A stretch of DNA of 64,000 bases from an uncultured Bacteroidia bacterium (lineage in GTDB: Bacteria; Bacteroidota; Bacteroidia; Bacteroidales; UBA932): positions 62,001-126,000 of the forward strand of contig CADAND010000002.1 of the NCBI GenBank assembly GCA_902789245.1, read 5' to 3'. This document shows positions 51,612-61,503 of this stretch, in pieces. The notes under the pieces are model-generated. The model saw only the letters and a program-made list of their open reading frames with translations. It did not search any database and had not been told where the DNA came from. Numbering within the stretch: the stretch's first letter is position 1; every line of letters begins with the position of its first letter. The translations under genes and the position numbers were made by a program.

Positions 51612-51757
51612 GCCGGCCGGCGGGTGGGTGTGCGTGGGCCTGCGCACGTTTGCCTGTGCGGTCGGGGGCCGTGCGTGAGGTGCGTGGGGCGGCCGGCACT
51701 ATGAGGATGGGGCGGAAAGGTGGCAGGGTGGCGGCGGGCAAGCATTTTTTTGCTTGC
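51612..51757 (-). repeat. Repeat family K, copy 5
   Basis: On the minus strand: hairpin GCAAGCA/TGCTTGC (51757-51738), then stem arms GCCGGCCG/CGGCCGGC (51697-51690 with 51619-51612) enclosing the core (51663-51638). It starts nine bases after the SprT stop. The GC palindromic arms are less informative than in the other copies. Confidence 0.72.
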
Positions 51758-51765
51758 ACGACGGT

Positions 51766-52410
51766 CTACAGCAGTTCCGCGCCGTCGAGGTGCGGCTGGA
51801 GGACGGCGGGGTCGACTGGGAAGAGTTTGGGACTGCGGCAGTGGGGGTAGCGGTTGAACCAGGGGTCGGTGCTGTGGTACCAGGTCTGGCTGCGGACGGT
51901 CGGCGACCAGCGGAAGGTCCGCCGGATGCGGGCGATGCAGGGCTGGGCGGCGACGGTGAGCGCAGTGCGGCCGTCGGAGAGCTGCGAGACGCAGAACCAG
52001 TGGTCGCGGACACGCGTGTCGCGGTCCTGCTCCTCGGGGGTGGACTTGTGCGAGATGGACAGGTGGCGTCCGTGCAAGGTGTTGATTTCCTTCATGATGC
52101 GGCGGAACTCCCGGCCGTGCGTCGAGCTGTCCTTGATCCCCTTCCAGGCGATCCAGTAGTGGATCATCTCATGGATGAGCGTGTCTTCGATCTCCGCCTC
52201 CGGCAAATCGAAATACGTGCTGATACGGAGGACGAAGTCCTCGCGGCGCACCACCCTGCCCCGCCAGTCGCGCACGGGGCGGTAGACGAGCCGTCCGACG
52301 AAGGTGCGGGCGTGGCTCAGCTTGATCGGAATACGCGGAAGAGCGCCGTCGAAACACATCCGGTTGAATGTGTCGAAGCGCTCTTCCAGGTATTCGACGG
52401 TGGGTTGCAC
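51766..52410 (-). CDS. SprT-like zinc metalloprotease
   Basis: 214-residue SprT-like protein with the HExxH zinc motif in TLIHEMIHYW (His pair about residues 80-84) and a third ligand region STHGREF. The N-terminal YLEERFDTFNRMCFDGALPRIPIKLSHARTFVG is typical of the family. Eukaryotic relatives (Spartan) digest DNA-protein crosslinks; the bacterial role is not established. GTG start at 52410 shares one base with the kbl stop (TAGTG). Confidence 0.85.
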   Translation of the reverse strand: MQPTVEYLEERFDTFNRMCFDGALPRIPIKLSHARTFVGRLVYRPVRDWRGRVVRREDFVLRISTYFDLPEAEIEDTLIHEMIHYWIAWKGIKDSSTHGREFRRIMKEINTLHGRHLSISHKSTPEEQDRDTRVRDHWFCVSQLSDGRTALTVAAQPCIARIRRTFRWSPTVRSQTWYHSTDPWFNRYPHCRSPKLFPVDPAVLQPHLDGAELL

Positions 52411-53597
52411 TAGATCACCCCCAACTCTTTGCCGACCTTGATGAAGGCGGCGATGGCTTTGTCCAGCTGCTCACGCGTGTGTGCAGCGGAGAGCTGCACG
52501 CGGATGCGCGCCTGCCCCTTCGGGACGACGGGATAATAGAAACCGGTCACGAAAATGCCTTCCTTCGCCATGGCGGCGGCGAATTTCTGCGAGAGCGGCG
52601 CGTCGTAGAGCATCACGGCGCAGATGGCGCTCTGCGTGGGTTTGATATCGAACCCGGCCGCGAGCATCTTCTCGCGGAAATAGACCACATTCTCCTGCTG
52701 GCGGTCGTGCAGTTCGTCGCTCTCCCCCAGCATCTTGAAAAGCTCGATGCCGGCGGCGCAGATCATCGGTGGCAGCGAATTGGAGAAGAGGTACGGGCGG
52801 CTGCGCTGGCGCAGCATGTCGATGATCTCCTGCCGGCCGGTGGTGAATCCGCCCACGGCCCCGCCGAAGCTCTTGCCGAGCGTGCCTGTGTGGATGTCGA
52901 TGCGGCCGTAGAGGCCGAACTGTTCGGCGACTCCCCTGCCGTGCGGGCCCACGACGCCGGCGCTGTGGCTCTCGTCCACCATGACGAGCGCGTCATACTT
53001 CTCGGCCAGCTCGCAGATCCTGTCCATCGGAGCCACGTTGCCGTCCATCGAGAAGACGCCGTCGGTCACGATGATGCGGAAACGTTGCGCCTGCGCCTCC
53101 TGGAGGCACTTCTCGAGTTCGGCCATGTCCGCGTTCGCGTAGCGGTAGCGGACGGCCTTGCAGAGGCGCACGCCGTCGATGATGGAGGCGTGGTTCAGCG
53201 CGTCGGAGATGATGGCGTCCTCGGCGGTGAGCAGCGGCTCGAAGACGCCGCCGTTGGCATCGAAACAGGCTGCGTAGAGAATGGTGTCGTCCGTATGGAA
53301 ATAGGCGGAAATCGCTTTCTCCAACTCGCGGTGCAGGTCCTGGCAGCCGCAGATGAAGCGGACGGAAGACATGCCGAAACCGCGCTCGTCCAGCGCCTTT
53401 TTGGCCGCGGCGATCAGGCGCGGGTTGTCCGAGAGTCCGAGGTAGTTGTTCGCGCAGAAATTCAGGGCCTTGCTGCCGTCGGCGAGGGTGATCTCCGCAC
53501 CCTGGGGCGAACAGATGGTCCGCTCGCGCTTGTAGAGTCCGGCCTCGTCGATGGCCTTAAGTTCTTGCCTGAGATAAGATTGAAACTTTCCGTACAT
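52410..53597 (-). CDS. kbl: 2-amino-3-ketobutyrate CoA ligase (glycine C-acetyltransferase)
   Basis: PLP-dependent alpha-oxoamine synthase, 395 residues, cleaving 2-amino-3-ketobutyrate with CoA to glycine and acetyl-CoA. Close to E. coli Kbl throughout: NFCANNYLGLSDNP, GFGMSSVRFICG, ISDALNHASIIDGVRL, VMVDESHSAG, the PLP Lys in GTLGKSFGG, QRSRPYLFSNSLPP and FYYPVVPKGQARIR. Divergent tdh supplies its substrate. A cysteate acyltransferase role was considered and rejected because of this close colinearity with Kbl. Confidence 0.95.
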   Translation of the reverse strand: MYGKFQSYLRQELKAIDEAGLYKRERTICSPQGAEITLADGSKALNFCANNYLGLSDNPRLIAAAKKALDERGFGMSSVRFICGCQDLHRELEKAISAYFHTDDTILYAACFDANGGVFEPLLTAEDAIISDALNHASIIDGVRLCKAVRYRYANADMAELEKCLQEAQAQRFRIIVTDGVFSMDGNVAPMDRICELAEKYDALVMVDESHSAGVVGPHGRGVAEQFGLYGRIDIHTGTLGKSFGGAVGGFTTGRQEIIDMLRQRSRPYLFSNSLPPMICAAGIELFKMLGESDELHDRQQENVVYFREKMLAAGFDIKPTQSAICAVMLYDAPLSQKFAAAMAKEGIFVTGFYYPVVPKGQARIRVQLSAAHTREQLDKAIAAFIKVGKELGVI

Positions 53598-53629
53598 AAA
53601 TTATGTGGATTTATTAGCGTTTTCTCCCA

Positions 53630-53646
53630 CAAATTTAATAAATTTG
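53630..53646. promoter_or_regulatory. Divergent, abutting -7 boxes of kbl and tdh
   Basis: CAAATTTAATAAATTTG holds TAAATTTG on both strands (53637-53630 leftward to kbl, 53639-53646 rightward to tdh), separated by one base. Confidence 0.65.
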
Positions 53647-53678
53647 CCTTATAATTAATAACACGTCCCAAGACTCTT

Positions 53679-54632
53679 ATGAAAAATGTTCTTGTCATCG
53701 GTTCCACCGGCCAGATCGGTTCGGAACTCACGATGAAACTCCGCAAGATCTATCACCAAGGCCGTATTGTGGCCGGTTATATCCCCGGATCCGCCCCCAC
53801 GGGCGAGCTGCTGGAAAGCGGCCCCTTCGAGCAGGCCAACGTCTGCAACGCGCAGCAGATCGCGGATATCGTGGATAAATACGACATCGACACCATCTAC
53901 AACCTCGCCGCCCTGCTCTCCGCCACTGCGGAGCGCCTGCCGCTCAAAGCCTGGGACATCCAGATGAACGGCTTGCTGAACATCCTGGAAGTGGCGCGCG
54001 AGAAGCACTGTGCCGTCTTCACGCCCTCTTCCATCGGCTCCTTCGGTCCGGACACGCCGCGCGACAACACCCCGCAGGACACCATCCAGCGGCCGACTTC
54101 GATGTACGGCGTGACCAAGGTCGCGACCGAGCTGCTGAGCGATTATTACTTCCATAAATATGGTGTAGATACGCGCTCAGTGCGCTTCCCGGGTCTGATC
54201 TCTTACAAGACCCTGCCCGGCGGCGGCACGACGGACTATGCCGTTGAGATCTACTACGCCGCGGTCAAGGGCGAAGAATTCGTCTGCCCGCTCGCGCACG
54301 GCACCTACCTGGACATGATGTACATGCCGGACGCCATCAAGGCGGCCATCAACCTGATGGAGGCCGACCCGCGCTACCTGGTGCACCGCAACGCCTTCAA
54401 CATCGCCTCCATGAGCTTCGATCCGGAAGGCGTCTATGACGCCATCCGCAAGCACTACCCGGACTTCAGGATGCGCTACGAAGTGGATCCGGTCCGGCAG
54501 GCCATCGCAGACTCCTGGCCCAACAAAATGGACGACGTCTGCGCCCGCAAGGAGTGGGGCTGGACGCCGTCCTATAATCTTGAGACGATGACCAGGGACA
54601 TGATCAGGCATCTCAAGGAAAAGCTGCTCTAG
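53679..54632 (+). CDS. tdh: L-threonine 3-dehydrogenase, SDR type
   Basis: NAD-dependent oxidation of threonine to 2-amino-3-ketobutyrate. It is an extended short-chain dehydrogenase (317 residues): IGSTGQIGSEL nucleotide motif, NLAALLSATAER, YGVTKVATELL active-site Tyr/Lys, and the family-specific block RFPGLISYKTLPGGGTTDYAVEIYY. This type occurs in Bacteroidetes and animals rather than the zinc-dependent E. coli type. Divergent from kbl. Its last four bases overlap potD. Confidence 0.93.
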   Translation: MKNVLVIGSTGQIGSELTMKLRKIYHQGRIVAGYIPGSAPTGELLESGPFEQANVCNAQQIADIVDKYDIDTIYNLAALLSATAERLPLKAWDIQMNGLLNILEVAREKHCAVFTPSSIGSFGPDTPRDNTPQDTIQRPTSMYGVTKVATELLSDYYFHKYGVDTRSVRFPGLISYKTLPGGGTTDYAVEIYYAAVKGEEFVCPLAHGTYLDMMYMPDAIKAAINLMEADPRYLVHRNAFNIASMSFDPEGVYDAIRKHYPDFRMRYEVDPVRQAIADSWPNKMDDVCARKEWGWTPSYNLETMTRDMIRHLKEKLL

Positions 54633-55930
54633 CGGCGACGGTGGGATTTCTTCTTATTACGGGCCATCCGGCGATAGACGGCGAAGACCAGTACGAACAG
54701 GAAGACGGCGCCGATCACGATGGCGGTCATCGCATTGGCGTTCTCCCCTTTTACGCGGCTCCACATGGCGATGAGGTCCGGCGTGCGCTCGCCCCAGTCG
54801 TGCTCCATCGTGGAATTCTCGATATCGGCACGGTCCGGATAGAGCACCGGATTGGTGCGGATGGAGTCGGCCTGCGGGCCGAAGAAATAGGTCAGGTCGA
54901 GGGGCTCGAACTCCTCATCGATGAAGGCCTCCATCACCTCCGGCGCACCGCTCGCTGAGACGTAGCCGGTCTCCTCGACGTTGCGGATCACGTTGTCCGG
55001 ACGGGACATGAAGTTGATCCAGTAGCTGGCCGCCTTGGTGTTCCGGGCATATTTCGGGATCACCCAGCCGTCGAACCAGACGGTGAATCCTTCTTTGGGA
55101 AGCGCGTAGCGCAGGTCGACGCCGGCTTCGGCGGCCTCTTCCATGGCCCACACGCCGTCACCGCTCCAGTTCAGGCTGATCCAGCCGCGCTCCTGGACCA
55201 TCTGGTCCTTGCCGAAATCGGCCTCCCAGCCGGCTACGAGGGGCTTGACCTGCTTCATGAAGCCTTCCACCTCGGAGAGGGCCGCGTCGCTGGAGTCGAG
55301 CATCAGCTCGTCCATCGTGACCTTGCCGCTGACGATGTCGTCACGGTGCAGGAAGAGGATGATCTGCGAGAAGACGTCGCGGGCGGAGTCCTTGATGAAG
55401 ATCTTGTCGGCGAACTTGGGGTTGCGGAGGATGTCCCAGCTGGACGCTTCCTCATCGGAGACGTACTTGGCGTTGTACAGGATGCCGGTCGTGCCCCACA
55501 TGTAGCCCACGGCATAGTCGTTGGCGTCCAGGCCGTTCGTGCGGAACTTGCTGAAGCAGTCGCGGATGTACGGGGAAAGGTTGTCGTCGATGTAGTTGGG
55601 CGTGTCGCCGAATTCCTTGCTGATCGGGAGCAGCATGTCCCCCTCGAGCATGCGCTCGATGATGTAGTCGGACGGGCAGACGACGTCGAAGTCCTCGTGG
55701 CCCTTCTCGATCTTGGAGAGCATGGTCTCGTTGACGTCGAAGGTCTGATAGATGACCTTGACGGGCTCGCCGGTCTGCTCCTCGTACCACTGCTCGAATT
55801 CTTCGATTAGGGAGAGGTCGAGATAGTCGGACCAGTTGTACACTTTCAGCAGGTGGTCGCGATCCGTGCTGCAGCCCCACAGCAGGGCGCTGGCGAGAAG
55901 CGCCAGGAGGATTCTTTTAATATTATTCAT
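54629..55930 (-). CDS. potD: Polyamine ABC transporter substrate-binding lipoprotein with C-terminal membrane anchor
   Basis: Periplasmic PotD/PotF-like binding protein, 433 residues. Lipobox LLWGC (Cys about residue 20), LKVYNWSDYLDLSLIEEFE opening, DVVCPSDYIIERM, AVGYMWGTTGILYN, GVWAMEEAAEAGVDLRYALPKEG and FDGWVIPKYA are family blocks. Unusually, residues about 400-420 form a hydrophobic helix (TAIVIGAVFLFVLVFAVY) followed by a very basic tail, so the protein may be anchored at both ends. Start at 55930 (MNNIKR); it overlaps potC by eight bases. Confidence 0.9.
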   Translation of the reverse strand: MNNIKRILLALLASALLWGCSTDRDHLLKVYNWSDYLDLSLIEEFEQWYEEQTGEPVKVIYQTFDVNETMLSKIEKGHEDFDVVCPSDYIIERMLEGDMLLPISKEFGDTPNYIDDNLSPYIRDCFSKFRTNGLDANDYAVGYMWGTTGILYNAKYVSDEEASSWDILRNPKFADKIFIKDSARDVFSQIILFLHRDDIVSGKVTMDELMLDSSDAALSEVEGFMKQVKPLVAGWEADFGKDQMVQERGWISLNWSGDGVWAMEEAAEAGVDLRYALPKEGFTVWFDGWVIPKYARNTKAASYWINFMSRPDNVIRNVEETGYVSASGAPEVMEAFIDEEFEPLDLTYFFGPQADSIRTNPVLYPDRADIENSTMEHDWGERTPDLIAMWSRVKGENANAMTAIVIGAVFLFVLVFAVYRRMARNKKKSHRRR

Positions 55931-56723
55931 TGGTTTTTTGCATTTTGGCCTGCCGCACATTGATGATGATCAGCAGGATGAGGATAATCAGGAAAATGAG
56001 CGTCATCAGCGCGCGCAGCTCGGGGGTCAGGCCGCCCTTGCGCGCATCCGCGTAGATATAGGTGGAGAGCGTCTCCAGACCGATGGTACCGCGGGTGAAG
56101 AAGGTTACCGCGAAGTCGTCCAGCGACATCGTGAACGCTAGGATGAAGCCGGACACCATGCCCGGGCGCAGCTGCGGCACGAGCACCTTGCGGAGGGCCT
56201 GTCCGGGCGTGGCGCCGAGGTCGAGGGCGGCCTCATAGACGTTGGGATTCATCTGCCGCAGCTTCGGCAGCACGCTCAGCACGACGTAGGGCGTGCCGAA
56301 GGAGATGTGCGCCAGAATCACGGTCAGGAAGCCCTGGCTGATGTGCAGGAAGACGAACAGCAGGAAGAGCGAGACACCCGTGATGACATCCGGATTGATC
56401 ATCGGGATGTTGTTCAGGAAGGAGACCGCCTGCTTCTTGCGCCCCTGCAGGTTGTGGATGCCCACGGCGGCGATGGTCCCGAGGATCATCGACACGGTGG
56501 CGGAGATGAACGCGATCAGCAGCGTATTCTTCACGGCGGCGAGCAGCGAGCCGCTCTCCTGCATTTCGCCGGAGAAGAGGTTGGCGTACAGCTGCGTGGA
56601 GAAGCCGGTCCAGCTGCCCAGCACGCGGCTCTCCGTGAAGGAGAAGATCGCGATCAGGATCAGCGGCGCATACAGCAGGGCCAGCAGGAACCAGATGTAG
56701 GTTTGTGCAAAGAACTTCTTCAT
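55923..56723 (-). CDS. potC: Polyamine ABC transporter permease PotC
   Basis: Inner-membrane permease, 266 residues, about six helices. Opening YIWFLLALLYAPLILIAIFSFTES and the EAA loop EAALDLGATPGQALRKVLVPQLRPG are typical PotC. DDFAVTFFTRG and LSTYIYADARKGGLTPELRAL follow. Pairs with PotB to form the channel. Three bases downstream of potB. Confidence 0.94.
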   Translation of the reverse strand: MKKFFAQTYIWFLLALLYAPLILIAIFSFTESRVLGSWTGFSTQLYANLFSGEMQESGSLLAAVKNTLLIAFISATVSMILGTIAAVGIHNLQGRKKQAVSFLNNIPMINPDVITGVSLFLLFVFLHISQGFLTVILAHISFGTPYVVLSVLPKLRQMNPNVYEAALDLGATPGQALRKVLVPQLRPGMVSGFILAFTMSLDDFAVTFFTRGTIGLETLSTYIYADARKGGLTPELRALMTLIFLIILILLIIINVRQAKMQKTNE

Positions 56724-56726
56724 GGC

Positions 56727-57480
56727 CTAGATCAGCGCCTCCTCCGCGTTTTCGTTGTCATCGGAGAACAAGGTCGTGATGCCGATGATGATGAGCATGA
56801 TGAAGGCCAGGGCCGCACCGTAATTCCACATCGAGGAGTTGATGTTCTCCTGGATGATGGTACCGAAGAGCTTGATCTTGTTGTTGGTCAGGAACTCCGA
56901 GATGGCGAAGGTGCTCACCGTCGGCATGAAGACCATCAGCACGCCGCTGGTCACGCCGGGCATGGAGAGCGGCACGGTGACTTTCCAGAAGACCTTCCAC
57001 GGGGTGGCGCCCAGGTCCTGGGCTGCCTCCAGATAGGATCTGTCGAGCTTCACCAGCACGTTGTAGATCGGGTAGATCATGAACGGCAGGTAGTCGTAGA
57101 CCATACCGAAGAGCAGGGTCCCCTTGCCCAGCGGAATGCCGAGCATGTTGAAGATCTCGGCCGTAGCGAGGGTGCGCATCAGCGCGTTGATCCACATCGG
57201 CATGATGAAGAGGATGATCGTCACCGCGCTGCGGTTCAGATCCTTGTTCGCGAGGATCCAGGCAGCCGGGTAGCCGATCAGGATGCAGATCAGCGTGTTC
57301 TCGATCGCGACCTCGAGCGAGACGGCGAAGGTGCCGAGCGCGTCGGAGTCGGAGAAGAAGCGCGTGATGTTGGCGAGCGTGAAGTGCCCCTCTCCGTCCT
57401 GGAAGGCGTACACCATCACCAGGATGAGCGGCAGCACCACGAAGATGGCCATGAAGACCACGTAAGGTATGCTCCAGTGG

Positions 57481-57491
<11 letters not shown>
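56727..57491 (-). CDS. potB: Polyamine ABC transporter permease PotB
   Basis: Inner-membrane permease, 254 residues, six helices. [31 protein letters not shown] opening, [16 protein letters not shown], and the EAA loop [25 protein letters not shown] are characteristic. It overlaps the end of potA by 11 bases, indicating coupling. Confidence 0.94.
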
Positions 57492-58875
<1,384 letters not shown>

Positions 58876-58879
58876 TCCC

Positions 58880-59929
58880 CTACCAGAGCTTGAAGGTCAG
58901 GTTGTAGCGGGCGCCCACTTTGAGGAGGAACGCGTTGTAAAGGGAGTCGTAGGCGACGTAGGCGTGCACGCGAAGCGCGTCGGAATCCTTCAGCGGGAAG
59001 AACTCGGCGACGGCGCCGGCGTTCCACCAGGGATTGACCTCGAAGTAATCGGAGTTGTCTTTGCAGAAGTTGCCCTGGAGGGCGACATTCCAGCGCTCGG
59101 AGGGCGCGAAGTTGACTTTCCCGTGGAAGGTGTGACCGGCCATGGCGCGATCCGTCATGAAACCGGCGCAGTTGGTCCAGTCCAGCTCGATCGTCCACTT
59201 GTCCAGCAGGAACTGGTTGCCCAGGACGACGATCCAGTCGCAGCCGCGCTTGGGGCCGGGAGCGCCGGGGATGTAATCGTTGCGCGTGAATGCGGAGAGG
59301 CTCCAGCTAGGCGCGAACCAGCCGTATTCGCCGGTCCACTGCGCGGACCAGGTCCACAGGCCGTTGGTGAAGGGGCGCTCGCCGTAGGGCGAGGTCGTCA
59401 TCTGCAGGGCGAAGGTGCTCATCTCGGACGGGGTGGTCCAGGCCACCGTGCCGCCCCACTGGTAGCAGGAAAGGCTGTTCCAGAACGACGAAGCGAGTCC
59501 GGTGTACACGTCCCAGTCGTCATCGTCGTACTCGTGGCCGCCGGTGGCGATGCACTGCTTGCCGAGCGAGAAGGTCCAGCCGCCGAACATCAGGTCGACA
59601 TAGGCCAGGTCGATGAAATTGGTGGATGCGGTGCTGCCGAGGCCGCGGAACATCTCCCAGGGATTGGGCTCGGGGCCCAGGAAGGAGTTTCCGTTGAACC
59701 AGTGGTTCTGGAGCGTCCAGGAAAAGTGCTCCGAAGCGGAGCCGGTAAAATAGGTGTAAATCGAAGAATTGCCGAGGGTGAATTCTGTCGCGTCCTTGCC
59801 GAAGTAAGGGTTCAGGTCCAGTCGGGCAATAACAGAGACCTCGGCGTAATTACCGAGATCGTCAGCCTCTTGCGAGTGCGCAAGCAAGCCGAGCAGCAGC
59901 GCTGCGATCGATAAAAGGTATTTCTTCAT
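58880..59929 (-). CDS. Outer-membrane porin-like protein heading the polyamine operon
   Basis: 349 residues with a signal peptide ([19 protein letters not shown]) and repeated amphipathic, Trp/Tyr-rich strands ([58 protein letters not shown]) ending [13 protein letters not shown]. The pattern suits a 14- to 16-strand barrel. Being the first gene of the pot operon, four bases before potA, it may admit polyamines through the outer membrane; that is inference. Confidence 0.75.
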   Translation of the reverse strand: MKKYLLSIAALLLGLLAHSQEADDLGNYAEVSVIARLDLNPYFGKDATEFTLGNSSIYTYFTGSASEHFSWTLQNHWFNGNSFLGPEPNPWEMFRGLGSTASTNFIDLAYVDLMFGGWTFSLGKQCIATGGHEYDDDDWDVYTGLASSFWNSLSCYQWGGTVAWTTPSEMSTFALQMTTSPYGERPFTNGLWTWSAQWTGEYGWFAPSWSLSAFTRNDYIPGAPGPKRGCDWIVVLGNQFLLDKWTIELDWTNCAGFMTDRAMAGHTFHGKVNFAPSERWNVALQGNFCKDNSDYFEVNPWWNAGAVAEFFPLKDSDALRVHAYVAYDSLYNAFLLKVGARYNLTFKLW

Positions 59930-59966
59930 TTCCTACCATAAAATTGGGGTTGGTGAAACTTCGGCG

Positions 59967-59974
59967 CAAAGGTA
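59967..59974 (-). promoter_or_regulatory. -7 box of the porin-pot operon
   Basis: TACCTTTG on the minus strand, 37 bases before the porin start. Confidence 0.5.
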
Positions 59975-59987
59975 TATATTTTTTCAG

Positions 59988-59995
59988 TATTTTTG
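59988..59995 (+). promoter_or_regulatory. -7 box of the MalY-like gene
   Basis: TATTTTTG, 27 bases before the start at 60023. Confidence 0.5.
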
Positions 59996-60022
59996 TATTT
60001 CGGTAAAAATATTTTCATTCTC

Positions 60023-61210
60023 ATGTACAATTTCGACGAAGTTATCAACCGGCGCGGCACGCGCTGCATCAAATACGACACGCTCCAGGAGCATTTTGGC
60101 CGCACGGACCTGCTCCCCATGTGGGTGGCGGACATGGATTTCCGCACGCCGGATTTCATCCTGGACGCCCTGCGCGCCCGCCTGGAGCACCCGGTCCTGG
60201 GCTACCCCACCACGGGCGATGATTACTTCGAGATCGTCTCGAAATGGGTCGAGGACCTGCATGGCTGGAAGGTGCCCGCGAAGGATTTCCGCTATGTGCC
60301 GGGCATCGTAAAGGGCTTCGGCTTTGCCGAGCGCTGCTTCCTGCAGCCCGGTGACAAGGTGATCATCCAGAAGCCGGTCTATCATCCGTTCCGCATCGTG
60401 GCGGAGGAGAGCGGCTTCGAGGTGGTGAACAATCCCCTTCGCCCCGTTTACGACGAAGACGGCTTCCTGAAGACCTATGAAATGGACCTGGAGGACCTGG
60501 AGCGCAAGATCGACGCCCGGACGAAGATGCTCATCCTGTGCAATCCCCACAACCCCGGCGGCGTGCTCTTCTCCGCGGAGACCCTGTCTCGCCTCGCGGA
60601 GATCTGCGACCGGCACGGAATCATCGTCGTCTCGGATGAGATCCACTGCGAGATGGTCCTCGGCGGGCGGCGGCATGTCCCCTTCGCGTCCGTGAGCGAT
60701 GCGGCCGCGCGTTGCGCGATTACCTTCATGGCTCCGTCCAAGACCTTTAATATCGCGGGCGTGGTGAGCTCGTACGTGATCATCCAGAACCCGGCCCTCG
60801 CCGGGAAATTCTTCAAGTACCTCGAATCCAACGAGACGGACTACCCGCCCATCTTCTCGGCCGAAGCCACCCGTGCCGCCTACACGGAATCCGGTAAGGC
60901 GTGGCGTGCGGAAATGCTTGATTACGTGCAGGGTAACATTGATTATGTGGACCAGTGGTTGCGCACGAATCTCCCGCAGATCCGCGCCGTACGCCCGCAT
61001 GCCTCGTTCCTGGTGTGGCTCGACTGCCGCAAGCTGGGCCTGAGCCAGCCGGACCTGGTGGACCTCTTCGTGAACAAGGCGAGGCTGGCGCTCAACGACG
61101 GCTCCGTCTTCGGACCGGAGGGGGTCGGATTCATGCGCCTGAATGTCGGCTGCCCCCGCTCCATGCTCCGGGATGCGCTCGAGTCCCTCGCCGCCTCATT
61201 CCGCCAGTAA
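60023..61210 (+). CDS. PLP-dependent C-S lyase/aminotransferase (MalY/PatB family)
   Basis: Fold-type I PLP enzyme, 395 residues, of the MalY/PatB cystathionine beta-lyase group. Family blocks: YDTLQEHFGRTDLLPMWVADMDFRTP, GYPTTGDDYFEIVSKW, LCNPHNPGGVLF, VVSDEIHCEMVLGG, and the PLP Lys in APSKTFNIAGV. Likely cleaves cystathionine or similar C-S bonds. The start at 60023 (MYNFDEV) is chosen over a longer ORF that would run back into the promoter. Divergent from the pot operon. Confidence 0.92.
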   Translation: MYNFDEVINRRGTRCIKYDTLQEHFGRTDLLPMWVADMDFRTPDFILDALRARLEHPVLGYPTTGDDYFEIVSKWVEDLHGWKVPAKDFRYVPGIVKGFGFAERCFLQPGDKVIIQKPVYHPFRIVAEESGFEVVNNPLRPVYDEDGFLKTYEMDLEDLERKIDARTKMLILCNPHNPGGVLFSAETLSRLAEICDRHGIIVVSDEIHCEMVLGGRRHVPFASVSDAAARCAITFMAPSKTFNIAGVVSSYVIIQNPALAGKFFKYLESNETDYPPIFSAEATRAAYTESGKAWRAEMLDYVQGNIDYVDQWLRTNLPQIRAVRPHASFLVWLDCRKLGLSQPDLVDLFVNKARLALNDGSVFGPEGVGFMRLNVGCPRSMLRDALESLAASFRQ

Positions 61211-61227
61211 GAATACGCTTTCTATTT

Positions 61228-61264
61228 GTTACCGGTCGCAAGGAAGCTCTCCGTGCGTCCGGTA
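61228..61264. terminator. Hairpin downstream of the MalY-like gene
   Basis: GTTACCGG pairs with CCGGTAAC across a roughly 20-nt loop, about 20 bases after the stop. No strong T-run follows. Confidence 0.4.
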
Positions 61265-61319
61265 ACTGATTTATGTGCGTTTGATTACAGAAATGCATTG
61301 GATATTTAAAAATTTTATT

Positions 61320-61327
61320 TATCTTTG
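61320..61327 (+). promoter_or_regulatory. -7 box of the arginine operon
   Basis: TATCTTTG; ATTG lies 19 bases upstream (61297-61300) as a possible -33 element. The leader ORF begins eight bases after the box. Confidence 0.6.
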
Positions 61328-61334
61328 TAGCGTT

Positions 61335-61379
61335 ATGCGTTTTGTGTATTACCAAAGCTCCAGACGAGACCGAAGATAG
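61335..61379 (+). CDS. Arginine-rich leader peptide of the arginine operon
   Basis: Fourteen-codon ORF MRFVYYQSSRRDRR. Five codons are Arg, four of them among the last five, and these are AGA, CGA, CGA, AGA, codons rarely used by the surrounding GC-rich genes (which favour CGC). The final Arg codons and the stop lie in the 5' arm of a hairpin, 61370-61383 with 61392-61407. It lies between the promoter and the first arginine gene. This is what an attenuation leader should look like; no experiment supports it. Confidence 0.6.
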   Translation: MRFVYYQSSRRDRR

Positions 61380-61470
61380 GAGGCGTAGAACCCTCCCACA
61401 TCCTCGGAAATTCAACATTTAAAACCCCAATATGAATTTTCGCCCAATAATTGCAATTGACAATCTCGGT
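61369..61470 (+). promoter_or_regulatory. Possible arginine attenuator with alternative pairings
   Basis: The segment 61370-61383 can pair with 61392-61407 (CCGA, GAT and GGAGG against CCTCC, ATC and TCGG). Alternatively 61369-61377 can pair with ATCTCGGT at 61463-61470. A small hairpin GACAA/TTGTC at 61459-61475 overlaps that second partner. No strong T-run follows, so Rho-dependent or translational control may be involved. The 293-nt gap 61211-61503 also holds the upstream terminator-like hairpin. Confidence 0.4.
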
Positions 61471-61503
61471 TTGTCTTGCCATTAGGGGCCTTATTGTATA
61501 GAA

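Noticed and set aside
52410..53597. Kbl as a cysteate acyltransferase for sulfonolipids
   Set aside because: The sequence is colinear with E. coli Kbl throughout and is divergent from tdh, so threonine degradation is the simpler reading.
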